Shown one piece after another: positions 32,891 through 41,199 of a DNA stretch of 64,000 nt (within the stretch, counting starts at the first letter, position 1; every line of letters starts with the position of its first letter). The notes beneath the pieces were generated by a model. The model was not told the origin of the DNA. It made no database searches and worked only from the letters and a program-made list of their open reading frames with translations. Position numbers and translations under genes: made by a program. The stretch is from Clostridium_AW sp040797845 (lineage in GTDB: Bacteria > Bacillota > Clostridia > Clostridiales > Clostridiaceae): NCBI GenBank assembly GCA_040797845.1, contig JBFNFA010000001.1:496001-560000 (forward strand). The letters are read 5' to 3'.

Positions 32891-33022
32891 CTATTCTTTC
32901 TTATATTCCCACCCTGGACCCATTACTTTTAGAACTGCTTCCTTAGTTTTATCAATTCCAGAAGCTTCTTTAGTTACAATTATTCTTTTTTTACCATCAA
33001 TTAGCTCTGTTCTAATTTGCAT
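32891..33022 (-). CDS. Small early phage protein (43 residues)
   Basis: Starts MQIRTELIDGKKRIIV at ATG 33022, seven bases after AGGAGG, two bases behind the Cro-like gene's stop, and ends at TAG 32891. Two strands followed by a helix and GPGWEYKKE form a compact alpha/beta mini-protein. It is the second gene of the lytic transcript; function unknown. Confidence 0.7.
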   Translation of the reverse strand: MQIRTELIDGKKRIIVTKEASGIDKTKEAVLKVMGPGWEYKKE

Positions 33023-33024
33023 AT

Positions 33025-33222
33025 TTAATCCTCCTCTATCGCTTTATATATTTCATCTACCTCTACGCCTAAGGTTTTTGCTATTTTCTTAGCAGTAGAA
33101 TATCTAGGCTCTTTTCTCTTACCAGATACCAACTCACTTATCGTAGCTTGTCCAATTTTACTATCCTTAGCTAGTCTATAATTAGTTAGTCCTTTTCTTT
33201 TTATCATTTCTTGCAAGTTCAT
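33025..33222 (-). CDS. Cro-like XRE-family regulator
   Basis: The 65-residue protein is almost entirely a helix-turn-helix domain of the XRE type (GLTNYRLAKDSKIGQATISELVSGK-like core, key residues YRLAK, Q.TIS, G). It is the first gene of the leftward lytic transcript and is divergent from the repressor gene, which is the arrangement of Cro and CI. The two proteins share the NYRLAKD/AYRLAKD recognition helix region. Confidence 0.9.
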   Translation of the reverse strand: MNLQEMIKRKGLTNYRLAKDSKIGQATISELVSGKRKEPRYSTAKKIAKTLGVEVDEIYKAIEED

Positions 33223-33239
33223 TTTTCCACCACCTTTTA

Positions 33240-33422
33240 TTTTCGTATTCGAAAAGCTTAACTAAATTCTATTTCACATTACGAAACTATTCAACTTTCA
33301 AATTTCCTGATTTTTCACAATTATCTCAACTTTTCTCTTGATTGCTCTCGCTTTCTCTTTTTGTCTTTTATTTTCGCAAACGAAATTATTTTATTGACTA
33401 TAGTCAATAAAAATGATAAACT
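33240..33422. promoter_or_regulatory. Lysogeny switch: divergent promoters and operators
   Basis: The space between the Cro-like and repressor genes holds a minus-strand promoter (TTGAAT at 33289-33294, TAGAAT at 33266-33271, 17-base spacer) and a plus-strand promoter (TTGACT at 33394-33399, TAAACT at 33417-33422, 17-base spacer). Two TTTTCG-N4-CGAAA dyads (33240-33255 and 33371-33386) and a half site at 33278-33286 (TTTCGTAA on the minus strand) are likely operators. A perfect 20-base palindrome (33391-33410) covers the plus-strand -35 box. Confidence 0.7.
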
Positions 33423-33457
33423 ATTTCCGTAAACAAAAATAAAAGAGGAGTGCTTAT

Positions 33458-33838
33458 ATGAATATTTCTATTTTAGGATTAAATATAAAGAAAATAAGAA
33501 AAGAAAAAGGAATTAGTGCATATAGACTAGCAAAAGATGCTAAAGTTGGAGCATCTACTATAAGTCAAATCGAAAGTGGTAAAAGGCAAAGTTTAAATTC
33601 TGCGACAATAGAAAAAATAGCTAATGTTCTTGGAGTCAGTGTTGATGATTTAATGGCTACAGAAGCTAATACAGAATATGTTGTTACAGATATAGAACAG
33701 ACAATAAGCCTAATCTTAAGTTCGGATGAATTAGTTCTAGATGACATAGAATTAAGTAAAAATGAAAAAGAACAATTAAATACAGGAATAAAATTAGTTT
33801 TGGAATCCATAAGAAGACAGAGAAATCTAAACCAATAA
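33458..33838 (+). CDS. CI-like XRE-family repressor
   Basis: The 126-residue protein has an XRE helix-turn-helix at residues about 10-62 (ISAYRLAKDAKVGASTISQIESGK) and a C-terminal helical part with KNEKEQLNTGIKLVLESI. It has no peptidase domain for self-cleavage, so induction must use another route. Transcribed opposite to the lytic genes and five bases upstream of the integrase, with which it probably shares the plus-strand promoter. Confidence 0.88.
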   Translation: MNISILGLNIKKIRKEKGISAYRLAKDAKVGASTISQIESGKRQSLNSATIEKIANVLGVSVDDLMATEANTEYVVTDIEQTISLILSSDELVLDDIELSKNEKEQLNTGIKLVLESIRRQRNLNQ

Positions 33839-33852
33839 AAGGAGTGATACTT

Positions 33853-35400
33853 ATGAAAAAAGTCGCTCTATATGGCAGAGTTTCTTCTGATGAGCAAAAA
33901 GAAAGAAAAACAATAGAAAATCAAACGGAAATACTTGAAAGCTATGTAGATTTTAGAGAATTTGAAACATACAAGATGTATTTAGATGATGGTATATCTG
34001 GTGCTGTGCCATTATACGAAAGACCATCTGGTAGGGATCTGGTGGAAGATGCTAAAAATAAATTATTTGACATTATACTTGTCTGGAAAGTAGATCGTTT
34101 TGGAAGAGATACTTTAACTGGATTACAGGCAGTTGAGGTATTAAGAGAATATGGCATTGAGATAATCAGTGTAACTGAACCATTCGATTTAAATACGCCA
34201 ATAGGAAGATATCAATTTATAAATTATCTAAATATGGCAGAATTAGAAAGAAGTAATATTTTAGATAGAATGTATTTAGGTGCCACTCGAGCAGCTAAAA
34301 AAGGTAAATGGATGGGTGGAGTGGTACCTTATGGGTACATAGTTAATAGAGATGGTTACCTTGAAATTAATGAAGAAGAAGCCAAAGTAATTAGGACTAT
34401 TTTTAACCTTTATGTAGAAGAAAAATTACCTACTTTGGAAGTCGCGGTATATTTAAATAATTTGAACATAACCAGTACTAGTACTTGTATGAATAATAGA
34501 GGTAAAAGAACAAAGGGGATTACAGGCAAGTGGATATCTAGCACTATACAAAGAATAATAAATAGTACCACTTATAAAGGGGTACATTACTATGGTAAAA
34601 GGGGCACAAGAAGAAAAGAACTAATAAGAAGAGAAGTGCCAGCTATAGTAACGGAAGAAATATGGGAAAAAGCACAAACAATAAAAAAACAAAATGTAAT
34701 AATGTCCAAAAGGAATCTTAAGAATAGAGAATTTTTACTTAGAAAACTAATAAAATGCAAACATTGCGGAAAAACTTTCTATGGAATTACTTATGCAAAG
34801 AAAAGCGATGTATATGTATGTAGTGGTAAGCGCGGAGATAATAAAAAGGTGTTTGGTATAAAGTGTACTAGTGCTAATGTTAATGCAGATATGATTGAGG
34901 AATATATATGGGGTGATTGCTTAAATATATTAAAAAATTATGATCATCATATTAGCACATTAAAGAAAAATTCTAATACGATTGATAAAGATATCATTGG
35001 TGATTTGGAGAAATTAAAAAAAACATTACTTAATACAAAGTCCGAAAAGAATAAAATCCTTTCACTTTTTAGAAAGGATATAATAACTGAAGAAGAATTA
35101 ACTGAACAATTAGAAGATATAAAAAAAGAAGAAAAAAGAGTGTTAAGCCTTATATCTATAATGGAAAATAAACTCGATAGCTACAAACACGAAGACGAGT
35201 TGATATCTAACATGTCAGAAAAATTAAAGACATACTATAAAAGAATAGATGAATTAGGTAATGATGACAAATATGAAATTATAAGATTATTAGTTAAGAG
35301 TATAGAGGTGGAGACTATTATAAAGGATGGATCAAAGATTCCAAAAATCCATGTAGTTTACAATTTGGTCAAACTTGACAATTGTACGGACAGGTGTTAA
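33853..35400 (+). CDS. Large serine integrase
   Basis: The 515-residue protein starts at ATG 33853, eight bases after GGAG. It has the resolvase domain with catalytic Ser in YGRVSSDEQ and the VWKVDRFGRD motif, the recombinase domain (GYIVNRDGYL, then residues about 180-280), a zinc ribbon (CKHCGKTFYG, then CSGKRG...C) and a long coiled coil before the C-terminus. It integrates and excises the prophage. Its last codons and stop (35398-35400) lie in the hybrid attachment site and overlap the yifB fragment tail to tail. Confidence 0.95.
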   Translation: MKKVALYGRVSSDEQKERKTIENQTEILESYVDFREFETYKMYLDDGISGAVPLYERPSGRDLVEDAKNKLFDIILVWKVDRFGRDTLTGLQAVEVLREYGIEIISVTEPFDLNTPIGRYQFINYLNMAELERSNILDRMYLGATRAAKKGKWMGGVVPYGYIVNRDGYLEINEEEAKVIRTIFNLYVEEKLPTLEVAVYLNNLNITSTSTCMNNRGKRTKGITGKWISSTIQRIINSTTYKGVHYYGKRGTRRKELIRREVPAIVTEEIWEKAQTIKKQNVIMSKRNLKNREFLLRKLIKCKHCGKTFYGITYAKKSDVYVCSGKRGDNKKVFGIKCTSANVNADMIEEYIWGDCLNILKNYDHHISTLKKNSNTIDKDIIGDLEKLKKTLLNTKSEKNKILSLFRKDIITEEELTEQLEDIKKEEKRVLSLISIMENKLDSYKHEDELISNMSEKLKTYYKRIDELGNDDKYEIIRLLVKSIEVETIIKDGSKIPKIHVVYNLVKLDNCTDRC

Positions 35401-35412
35401 AAGCTCCCACTA
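35365..35412. other. Right attachment site (attR) region
   Basis: The yifB reading frame runs through NFMLVGAFN, where the family continues PCPCG, but here ends TCPYNCQV and stop. The switch from host to phage sequence therefore lies in or near AACACCTGTCC (complement of about 35,385-35,397). The exact crossover cannot be set without the left junction. Integration interrupts the ATPase just after its sensor-1 region. Confidence 0.7.
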
Positions 35413-36430
35413 ACATAAAGTTGCTCGGATATTTTGTAGAGCCTGAAAATTTTGATATGGTTACACTTCTATTTTCTAAAGGTTGTCTTAACGATTCTAA
35501 TACATCTTTTTTAAACTCTAGCATTTCATCTAAAAATAACACTCCGTTATGAGCCAATGAAATCTCTCCAGGCATTAATTTAGCACCTCCGCCTATTAAT
35601 GCAATTTTAGTAGCTGTATGATGTGGAGTTCTAAAAGGTCTTTTATATATTAGTCCTTCCTCTAAATCTCCATATACACTATAGATTTTTGTGCATTCCA
35701 AAGACTCTTCATATGTTATATCCGGCAAAATAGTGGGTATCCTATAAGCAATCATAGATTTACCAGTGCCTGGTGGTCCATACAATACTAAATTATGATT
35801 TCCTGCTGCTGCTACTTCCACCCCTCTTTTTGCACTATGTTGACCTACTACTTCTGAAAAATCTATATTATATTGAGAATTGCAATTTTTAATTTTACCC
35901 ATTTTGTAGGGTTTAATATTATCGTTATTAATTGTATTTATGGCATCATTTAGACTATCACAAGGATAAATTTTGGCTTCATTTACTAAGGAACATTCAT
36001 CTTTATTATCTTTAGGTACTATGTATTTATTTATATTATTTTGTATACCTTCTATAACGATTGGAAGAGCGCCCTTTACGTCTCTCAACTTACCTAATAA
36101 TGATAATTCACCTATGAATAGATACTTATCTAAATTATCTGTGTAAATCTGTTTACTTGCACACAATATTCCTATAGCTATAGGCAAATCTAGTAATGTA
36201 CCTTCCTTTTTTATATCTGCTGGTGCTAAGTTTACTGTTATTCTACCTAAAGGAAATTCAAAACCGGAATTTAGTATGGCTGCCCTTACTCTATCTTTAG
36301 ATTCTTTTACTGCTACTCCACCAATACCTACTATGTTAAAAGAAGGTAATCCTCTGCTTATATGAATTTCAACACTAACAGGATATCCGTGTATTCCATT
36401 TAATGTAGCGCCATTAATATTAATAACCAT
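35369..36430 (-). pseudogene. yifB: yifB/comM AAA+ ATPase, 5' part, cut by prophage insertion
   Basis: The N-terminal 345 or so residues of a YifB (Mg-chelatase/ComM-like) protein: the ribosomal S5-like N-domain (ININGATLNGIHGYPVSVEI), Walker A GPPGTGKS near residue 216-223, the GEISLAHNGVLFLDEM Walker B, then NFMLVGAFN where the phage begins. Normal length is about 500 residues, so sensor 2, the arginine finger and the C-terminal domain are missing. The start at 36430 follows GAGGTGA. ComM helps branch migration in transformation. Precise excision would restore the gene. Confidence 0.9.
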
Positions 36431-36588
36431 AGACATCACCTCATTTCAATTGTTGACAATTGAGTTAGTTTTTATAATGATGTTTATGAAATTTAAACTA
36501 TTTTAAGCTTTTACAATTTAATATTCTTTTATATGGGCTATAATATAGTATGTGGAAAATATTCTTATAAAAGGAAAGGAGAGTATTT

Positions 36589-36957
36589 ATGTACTCCTAT
36601 AGAAAGAAAATGGGGGATTTGGGTGAGGAATTAGCTCAAAGTTATTTAATTGAAAGTGGATATATTATATTAGAAAAAAATTTCAGATGTAAGACTGGTG
36701 AAATTGATATTATCGGAAAGGATGGAAATTTTATTAGCTTTATTGAAGTAAAAACGAGATGCAGCGATTTTTATGGTAGTCCTGGAGAAGCTGTAAACTA
36801 CGTTAAACAATGTAAAATATATAAAACTGCTCAAATGTATATATTAAAGAAAAAGCTCCATAGATTCAATTTTAGATTCGATGTAGTCGAAGTAATATTG
36901 AAATATGAGAGCGATGATTTTTCTATAAAGTTAATAAAAGATGCTTTTCAAATTTAA
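36589..36957 (+). CDS. yraN: YraN-family (UPF0102) endonuclease-like protein
   Basis: A 122-residue protein with the restriction-endonuclease-like fold of the UPF0102 family: GDLGEELAQSYLIESGYIIL, then CKTGEIDIIGKDG and FIEVKTR, which hold the E..D-ExK metal site. Molecular function is unsettled; it sits next to rnhB in many bacteria. GGAGAG precedes the ATG, and TATAAT at 36539-36544 is a possible -10 box. Its 3' end overlaps that of rnhB by four bases. Confidence 0.93.
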   Translation: MYSYRKKMGDLGEELAQSYLIESGYIILEKNFRCKTGEIDIIGKDGNFISFIEVKTRCSDFYGSPGEAVNYVKQCKIYKTAQMYILKKKLHRFNFRFDVVEVILKYESDDFSIKLIKDAFQI

Positions 36958-37775
36958 ATAATATTTTTAATAAAAGAAAATCTATGTATAGGTGAAGGAC
37001 CATGTTTTTTTAACCCTTGGATATGTTCGGAAGTACCATATCCCACATTGTTTTCAAAGCCGTAATATGGATATATCTTAGCATAATCCTCCATTATCTT
37101 ATCTCTGTACACCTTTGCAATTATTGATGCACAAGCAATAGATATGCTTTTGTCATCTCCTTTTATTATAAATTCATTTCTTATATCTACATTCTTTATT
37201 GGATATCCATCAGAAAGTATAATATCAGGTCTAATATCTAAAGTGGTAGCAGATTTTTTTAATACCTCATTATTACACCAAGATATCCCTTTATGATCTA
37301 TTGTTTCATTATCTAAATCCACAATTTTATAATACAATGCTTTTTCCTTTATTATTTTAGAAAGTTCCTCCCTTTTGCAGGAACTTAATTTTTTTGAATC
37401 TTTAATACCAAGTATTAAATTATCGTCATTTATGTTTTTTAAGTCCAATACTACTGCTGCAGCTACTATTGGACCAGCCAATGGCCCTCTACCAACCTCA
37501 TCTACTCCAGCTACATATTGAAAATCATCAAATGATAAATCGAAGTTATACATTTTCTTTATTCTAGCTAATTCTTTTTCATCTTGATCTATGGTCTTAA
37601 TTATCTTTTTATATAATCCTTGCACATTTTTTCGTTGATCATTTTTAATAAAATCGCATATATAAAGTAAATCTCTTTTGTTTTTTCTATGGTAATTATC
37701 AATATAGTCAGCAGTAACCTCCTTAAGCTTTGAGTAACTATAGGAAGAGGAGTTTTCTAAATCAAATATATACAT
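36954..37775 (-). CDS. rnhB: Ribonuclease HII
   Basis: The protein of 273 residues has an N-terminal extension of about 85 residues, as usual in Firmicutes, and the RNase HII core with AGVDEVGRGPLAGPIVAAAVVL, DSKKLS and ASIIAKVYRD, which carry the catalytic acids. It removes RNA from RNA-DNA hybrids and single ribonucleotides from DNA. It follows rbgA on the minus strand. Confidence 0.96.
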   Translation of the reverse strand: MYIFDLENSSSYSYSKLKEVTADYIDNYHRKNKRDLLYICDFIKNDQRKNVQGLYKKIIKTIDQDEKELARIKKMYNFDLSFDDFQYVAGVDEVGRGPLAGPIVAAAVVLDLKNINDDNLILGIKDSKKLSSCKREELSKIIKEKALYYKIVDLDNETIDHKGISWCNNEVLKKSATTLDIRPDIILSDGYPIKNVDIRNEFIIKGDDKSISIACASIIAKVYRDKIMEDYAKIYPYYGFENNVGYGTSEHIQGLKKHGPSPIHRFSFIKNII

Positions 37776-37794
37776 ATATAATACACATCCTATT

Positions 37795-38637
37795 TTAAGG
37801 TTTTTCTAGAGAGATTTTGCCAATCTTTCCCCCTCTAAATTCATCTAATAACATAGTAGCTACTCTATTATAATCAATTTCACCACCTGAAATCATAGCA
37901 CCTCTTTTTTTGCCTATTGCATCCATATTTTTTATAGCCTCATCAGATAATTCTTTAAGCTTATATCTTTCTTTTAAATTTTCAGGATATTCTCTTTGCA
38001 ATAATTCAATTAATTTCAAAGCTAAAGTTTCTATATCCATTATTTCGTCCTTTATGGCTCCTGTAAAAGCCAAATTAAGACCAACTAGCTCATCTTCGAA
38101 TTTAGGCCATAGTATTCCTGGAGTATCCATTAGCTCCATATTCTGATTTGTTTTTATCCATTGTTTACTTTTAGTTACTCCTGGCCTATCACCAGTCTTA
38201 GCTATATTGTTTTTAGCCATTTTATTTATAAAAGAGGATTTCCCTACATTAGGTATACCAACTACCATTACTCTATCAACAATTTTTACTAAACCTTTAT
38301 TTTTAAGTCTATCATGTTTTTCTTTTAAAAGCTCATTAAAAGCTCCTCTAATATTCTTTATACCTTCACCGGTAATGCAATTTACCTCTAAAACTTTTAT
38401 ATTATCTTTAGTTAACTCTTCTATCCAAGAATTAGTTACTTTTTTTTCACTCAAATCACTTTTATTCAAAAGTATTATCCTTGGCTTTCCTTCGCATATC
38501 TCATCTACGTCAGGATTGGCGCTGGATTTTACAATTCTAGCATCCCTTATTTCTATTACTGCATCAACAAGTTTTAAACTTTCCTTTATTTCTCTTCTTG
38601 TTTTGGCCATATGACCTGGAAACCAATTAATTGCCAT
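37795..38637 (-). CDS. rbgA: Ribosome biogenesis GTPase RbgA/YlqF
   Basis: A 280-residue circularly permuted GTPase. It starts MAINWFPGHMAKTRREI at 38637; the open frame upstream overlaps lepB and lacks a site. The G4 motif LLNKSDLS precedes G1 (GIPNVGKSSFINK) and G3 (DTPGI), which defines the permuted order. It acts late in assembly of the 50S subunit. It lies between lepB and rnhB, as in Bacillus. Confidence 0.95.
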   Translation of the reverse strand: MAINWFPGHMAKTRREIKESLKLVDAVIEIRDARIVKSSANPDVDEICEGKPRIILLNKSDLSEKKVTNSWIEELTKDNIKVLEVNCITGEGIKNIRGAFNELLKEKHDRLKNKGLVKIVDRVMVVGIPNVGKSSFINKMAKNNIAKTGDRPGVTKSKQWIKTNQNMELMDTPGILWPKFEDELVGLNLAFTGAIKDEIMDIETLALKLIELLQREYPENLKERYKLKELSDEAIKNMDAIGKKRGAMISGGEIDYNRVATMLLDEFRGGKIGKISLEKP

Positions 38638-38665
38638 AATTATCGTTCCTTTCCTAATTGGATGC

Positions 38666-39178
38666 TTATTTAAGTAATCCAAATTTATTAAATGGATACA
38701 ATCTTAAAGCAGCTTTGCCAACTACCATGTTATATTTTACGAAACCAACCCGCTCATTTCTGCTATCTAAACTGTTGTTTCTATTGTCACCCATAACAAA
38801 AATTGTGCCCTCAGGTACTGTAACCTCATAAAAATCCTGCATTGTTTCTTCATTAATATAATTTTCTTCTAAAGGCTGATCATTTACGTAAACCTTATTA
38901 TTTTCAATTCTTATTTTATCTCCACCTGTAGCTATTACTCTTTTAATAAATTTCTCTTTAGGATTAGCTGGATATTTTATCACTACAATATCACCTGGTT
39001 TAGGCTTTCTAAAATAATAGGTAACCTTCTCTACTATAAGCCTATCTTTGTTATCAAGAGTTGGATACATGGATAATCCATCCACACTTACAGTTTCAAA
39101 TACAAAGGTAATTATCAAAAAAGCTGCAATAATTGCCATAAGTATAGATTTTCCTAATTCCACTAATTCTTTTACCAT
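38666..39178 (-). CDS. lepB: Signal peptidase I
   Basis: A 170-residue type I signal peptidase with an N-terminal transmembrane helix (ILMAIIAAFLIITFVF), the catalytic Ser in DGLSMYPTL near residue 36 and the Lys in FIKRVIATGGD, then GDNRNNSLDSR. It cuts signal peptides from exported proteins on the outer face of the membrane. It follows the rplS terminator and leads the lepB-rbgA-rnhB group. Confidence 0.95.
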   Translation of the reverse strand: MVKELVELGKSILMAIIAAFLIITFVFETVSVDGLSMYPTLDNKDRLIVEKVTYYFRKPKPGDIVVIKYPANPKEKFIKRVIATGGDKIRIENNKVYVNDQPLEENYINEETMQDFYEVTVPEGTIFVMGDNRNNSLDSRNERVGFVKYNMVVGKAALRLYPFNKFGLLK

Positions 39179-39202
39179 TTAACAGTCACCACCTAAATAT
39201 AC

Positions 39203-39231
39203 AAAAAAGGGACTATACTAGCCCCGTTTTT
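39203..39231 (-). terminator. Terminator after rplS
   Basis: GGGGCTA and TAGTCCC pair over seven bases around a three-base loop on the minus strand and are followed by TTTTTTG. It lies directly behind the rplS stop codon. Confidence 0.8.
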
Positions 39232-39577
39232 ATTTTAATATTTCTTTTACTTTTGCAGCCTTACCTACTCTATCTCTTAAATATAATAGCTTAGCTCTTC
39301 TTACTTTACCTCTTCTTACAACTTCTATTTTTTCAACTGTTGGAGCATTTAATGGAAATGTTCTTTCAACACCTACTCCTGAAGCAACTCTTCTTACAGT
39401 AAATGTTTCTCTTAATCCACCATTCTGTCTCTTTAAAACTACACCTTCGAAAATCTGAACTCTTTCTCTTGTTCCTTCTTTAATTCTTACGTGTACTTTT
39501 ACAGTATCTCCTACATTGAATTTTACTAAGTCAGTTCTAATTTGTTCTGCTTCAATTGCTTTTATTACTTCTAACAT
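39230..39577 (-). CDS. rplS: Ribosomal protein L19
   Basis: A complete 115-residue L19, recognisable by VGDTVKVHVRIKEGTRERVQ, RVASGVGVERTFPL and the basic C-terminal RRGKVRRAKLLYLRDR. It sits at the 30S-50S contact. It follows trmD and has a structured leader and a terminator of its own, so it can be made separately from the upstream operon. Confidence 0.97.
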   Translation of the reverse strand: MLEVIKAIEAEQIRTDLVKFNVGDTVKVHVRIKEGTRERVQIFEGVVLKRQNGGLRETFTVRRVASGVGVERTFPLNAPTVEKIEVVRRGKVRRAKLLYLRDRVGKAAKVKEILK

Positions 39578-39585
39578 TTGTGCAT

Positions 39586-39672
39586 TCCCTCCTCAAATAT
39601 AATTGACGTTCATGATGTATAAAACAGCAGAGGACCGCCCGTACTAGCACGAAGATAATTCTATCATATATA
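39586..39672 (-). promoter_or_regulatory. Candidate ribosomal protein leader upstream of rplS
   Basis: The 110 bases between trmD and rplS contain a compact, comparatively GC-rich stretch (complement of about 39,618-39,656) with CGTGCTAGTACG, GGGCGGTCC and GCAGAGG-complementary parts that can pair, followed by a spacer and GGAGG. The place and look fit the L19 leader of Firmicutes, by which L19 controls its own synthesis. I did not check it against the covariance model. Confidence 0.5.
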
Positions 39673-39688
39673 AATAAGTTTTTCAATA

Positions 39689-40423
39689 TTATATATCGAA
39701 ATTTTTTTCAATATTTAACAAAAGTTTTTTATCTTCATCACTTAAATCTAATTTTTTAAAAAGATCTGGTCTTTTTTCTTTTGTAATTATTAATGATTGG
39801 GTTCTTCTCCATTTTCTTATGTTATCATGATGTCCTGAAAGAAGAACATCAGGTACTTTTTCTCCTCTGAAGTTTTCTGGTCTAGTGTAATGAGGATACT
39901 CTAACAATCCATCATAAAAGGATTCATCCATAAAGCTTTCATTTTTTCCTAATACTCCCGGTATAAGTCTACATATACTATCAACTACAGGTATGCAAGC
40001 CATTTCTCCACCGGTAAGTATAAAATCACCTAAGGATATCTCCATGTCTATGTATTTATAAGCTCTCTCATCTATACCTTCATAATGACCACATAAGAAA
40101 ATTAACTCATCTTCTTTTGATAGTTCAGAGGCTAATTCATGATTGAATTTCTTTCCCCTAGGTCCTAAAAAAATAACCTTACCTTTATTTAGAGTTCTTA
40201 CATGATCTATAGTATCTATAATTGGTTGGGCAGACATCACCATACCTGCTCCACCGCCATAAGGATAGTCATCTACTTTCCTGTGCTTATCTAGTGTATA
40301 ATCTCTAATATTATGCAAATCAATATTTATTATACCCTTTTCAATAGCTCTTCCTAAAATACTGTGGTTAAATATTGAAAACATCTCTGGAAAAAGCGTT
40401 AAAATATCTACTCTGATAGCCAT
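39689..40423 (-). CDS. trmD: tRNA (guanine37-N1)-methyltransferase
   Basis: The 244-residue SPOUT methyltransferase begins MAIRVDILTLFPEMF and has the deep trefoil knot with IFLGPRGKKF, FLCGHYEGIDERA and SLGDFILTGGE. It methylates G37 of tRNAs that read CNN and related codons and so keeps the reading frame. Its start overlaps the rimM end by 16 bases, which shows tight coupling. Confidence 0.97.
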   Translation of the reverse strand: MAIRVDILTLFPEMFSIFNHSILGRAIEKGIINIDLHNIRDYTLDKHRKVDDYPYGGGAGMVMSAQPIIDTIDHVRTLNKGKVIFLGPRGKKFNHELASELSKEDELIFLCGHYEGIDERAYKYIDMEISLGDFILTGGEMACIPVVDSICRLIPGVLGKNESFMDESFYDGLLEYPHYTRPENFRGEKVPDVLLSGHHDNIRKWRRTQSLIITKEKRPDLFKKLDLSDEDKKLLLNIEKNFDI

Positions 40424-40902
40424 TCATCCACTGGTTTTATTATTATTATTTTTTCTTCAATATTTATATTAACCACAATAGTTTTTAGAGCAGGGATTAA
40501 TAATTCTTTACTACCCTTTACCCAATACACATCATTATTTTTTGTCTGTATTACATCATATACTTCTCCTAGATTATTATTATCCTCATCATAAACAGTA
40601 CATCCTATTAAGTCAGCAATAAAGTAGCTTCCTTCAGAAAGTTCTACTGCATCTTCTCTTTTTACATCTAGGTATTGGTTCTTTAATTTCATTGCTTCTT
40701 CTATAGAATCTACACCTTTAATTTTAAGAATTACCTTATCTACTTGAAGTTTACACCATTCTATTGAAATTTCTTCATTATTTATATACGCATTTTTCAG
40801 TAATTTAAATCTATTTATATCATCAGTTAAAGGGTATACTTTTAACTCGCCTTTTAAACCATGAGTATTAATTATTTGCCCTATACTTAAGTATTCCTTC
40901 AT
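40408..40902 (-). CDS. rimM: 16S rRNA processing protein RimM
   Basis: A 164-residue protein with the RimM N-terminal barrel (IGQIINTHGLKGELKVYPLTDD) and the PRC-barrel second half (SYFIADLIGCTVYDEDNNNLG, then LLIPAL). It helps mature the 30S head with S19. The gene follows a strong hairpin behind khpA, so its expression may rely partly on readthrough. GGGGAAT precedes the ATG. Confidence 0.95.
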   Translation of the reverse strand: MKEYLSIGQIINTHGLKGELKVYPLTDDINRFKLLKNAYINNEEISIEWCKLQVDKVILKIKGVDSIEEAMKLKNQYLDVKREDAVELSEGSYFIADLIGCTVYDEDNNNLGEVYDVIQTKNNDVYWVKGSKELLIPALKTIVVNINIEEKIIIIKPVDEWLSE

Positions 40903-40921
40903 CCTTATTATTCCCCTTTTT

Positions 40922-40956
40922 TAAAAAAAGAGTTAGGTAGTCCTAACTCTTTTTTT
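40922..40956 (-). terminator. Hairpin between khpA and rimM
   Basis: AAAAGAGTTAGG and CCTAACTCTTTT pair around a three-base loop, with more than seven T residues behind it on the minus strand. It lies directly after the khpA stop, inside an otherwise continuous operon, so it is a terminator or attenuator that lowers rimM-trmD expression relative to rpsP-khpA. Confidence 0.8.
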
Positions 40957-41183
40957 TATATTATCTCTACAACTACCCTTTTGTTTTCTTTGATAGCTGC
41001 TGCTTTTACAACAGTTCTTATAGCCTTAGCTATTCTTCCCTGTTTACCAATTACTTTTCCCATATCTTCAGGTGCAACTTTTAGTTCCAGTATAATTGAC
41101 TGTTCACCAGTAATTTCATTTACTTGAACCATTGCTGGGTTATCAACTAATGATTTAGCAATAATCTCCACTAATTCTTTCAC
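40956..41183 (-). CDS. khpA: KH-domain RNA-binding protein KhpA (YlqC)
   Basis: The 75-residue protein is one KH domain with VAPEDMGKVIGKQGRIAKAIRTVV, the GxxG loop (GKQG) being intact. It starts with GTG at 41183 behind GGGGGTG. KhpA works with KhpB in RNA binding and cell elongation in Firmicutes. It follows rpsP by 16 bases. Confidence 0.93.
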   Translation of the reverse strand: MKELVEIIAKSLVDNPAMVQVNEITGEQSIILELKVAPEDMGKVIGKQGRIAKAIRTVVKAAAIKENKRVVVEII

Positions 41184-41199
41184 GAATTACACCCCCGTA

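Larger units (their letters stand above)
1..35400. mobile_element. Prophage (contractile-tailed phage) inserted in yifB, left end outside window
   Basis: The segment carries integrase, repressor, replication, packaging, head and contractile-tail genes in the usual phage order, almost all on the minus strand. Sheath and tube genes make it a myovirus of the PBSX/XkdK type. The right boundary lies at about 35,369-35,410, where a yifB fragment stops abruptly against the serine integrase gene. Baseplate, tail fibre and lysis genes and the left attachment site are not in the window. One gene has a nonsense mutation and another lacks a normal start codon, so whether the phage is inducible is uncertain. 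Confidence 0.95.

Noticed and set aside
33565..33810. Minus-strand frame opposite the repressor gene
   Set aside because: It has no ribosome binding site and mirrors the helix-turn-helix gene; a shadow.
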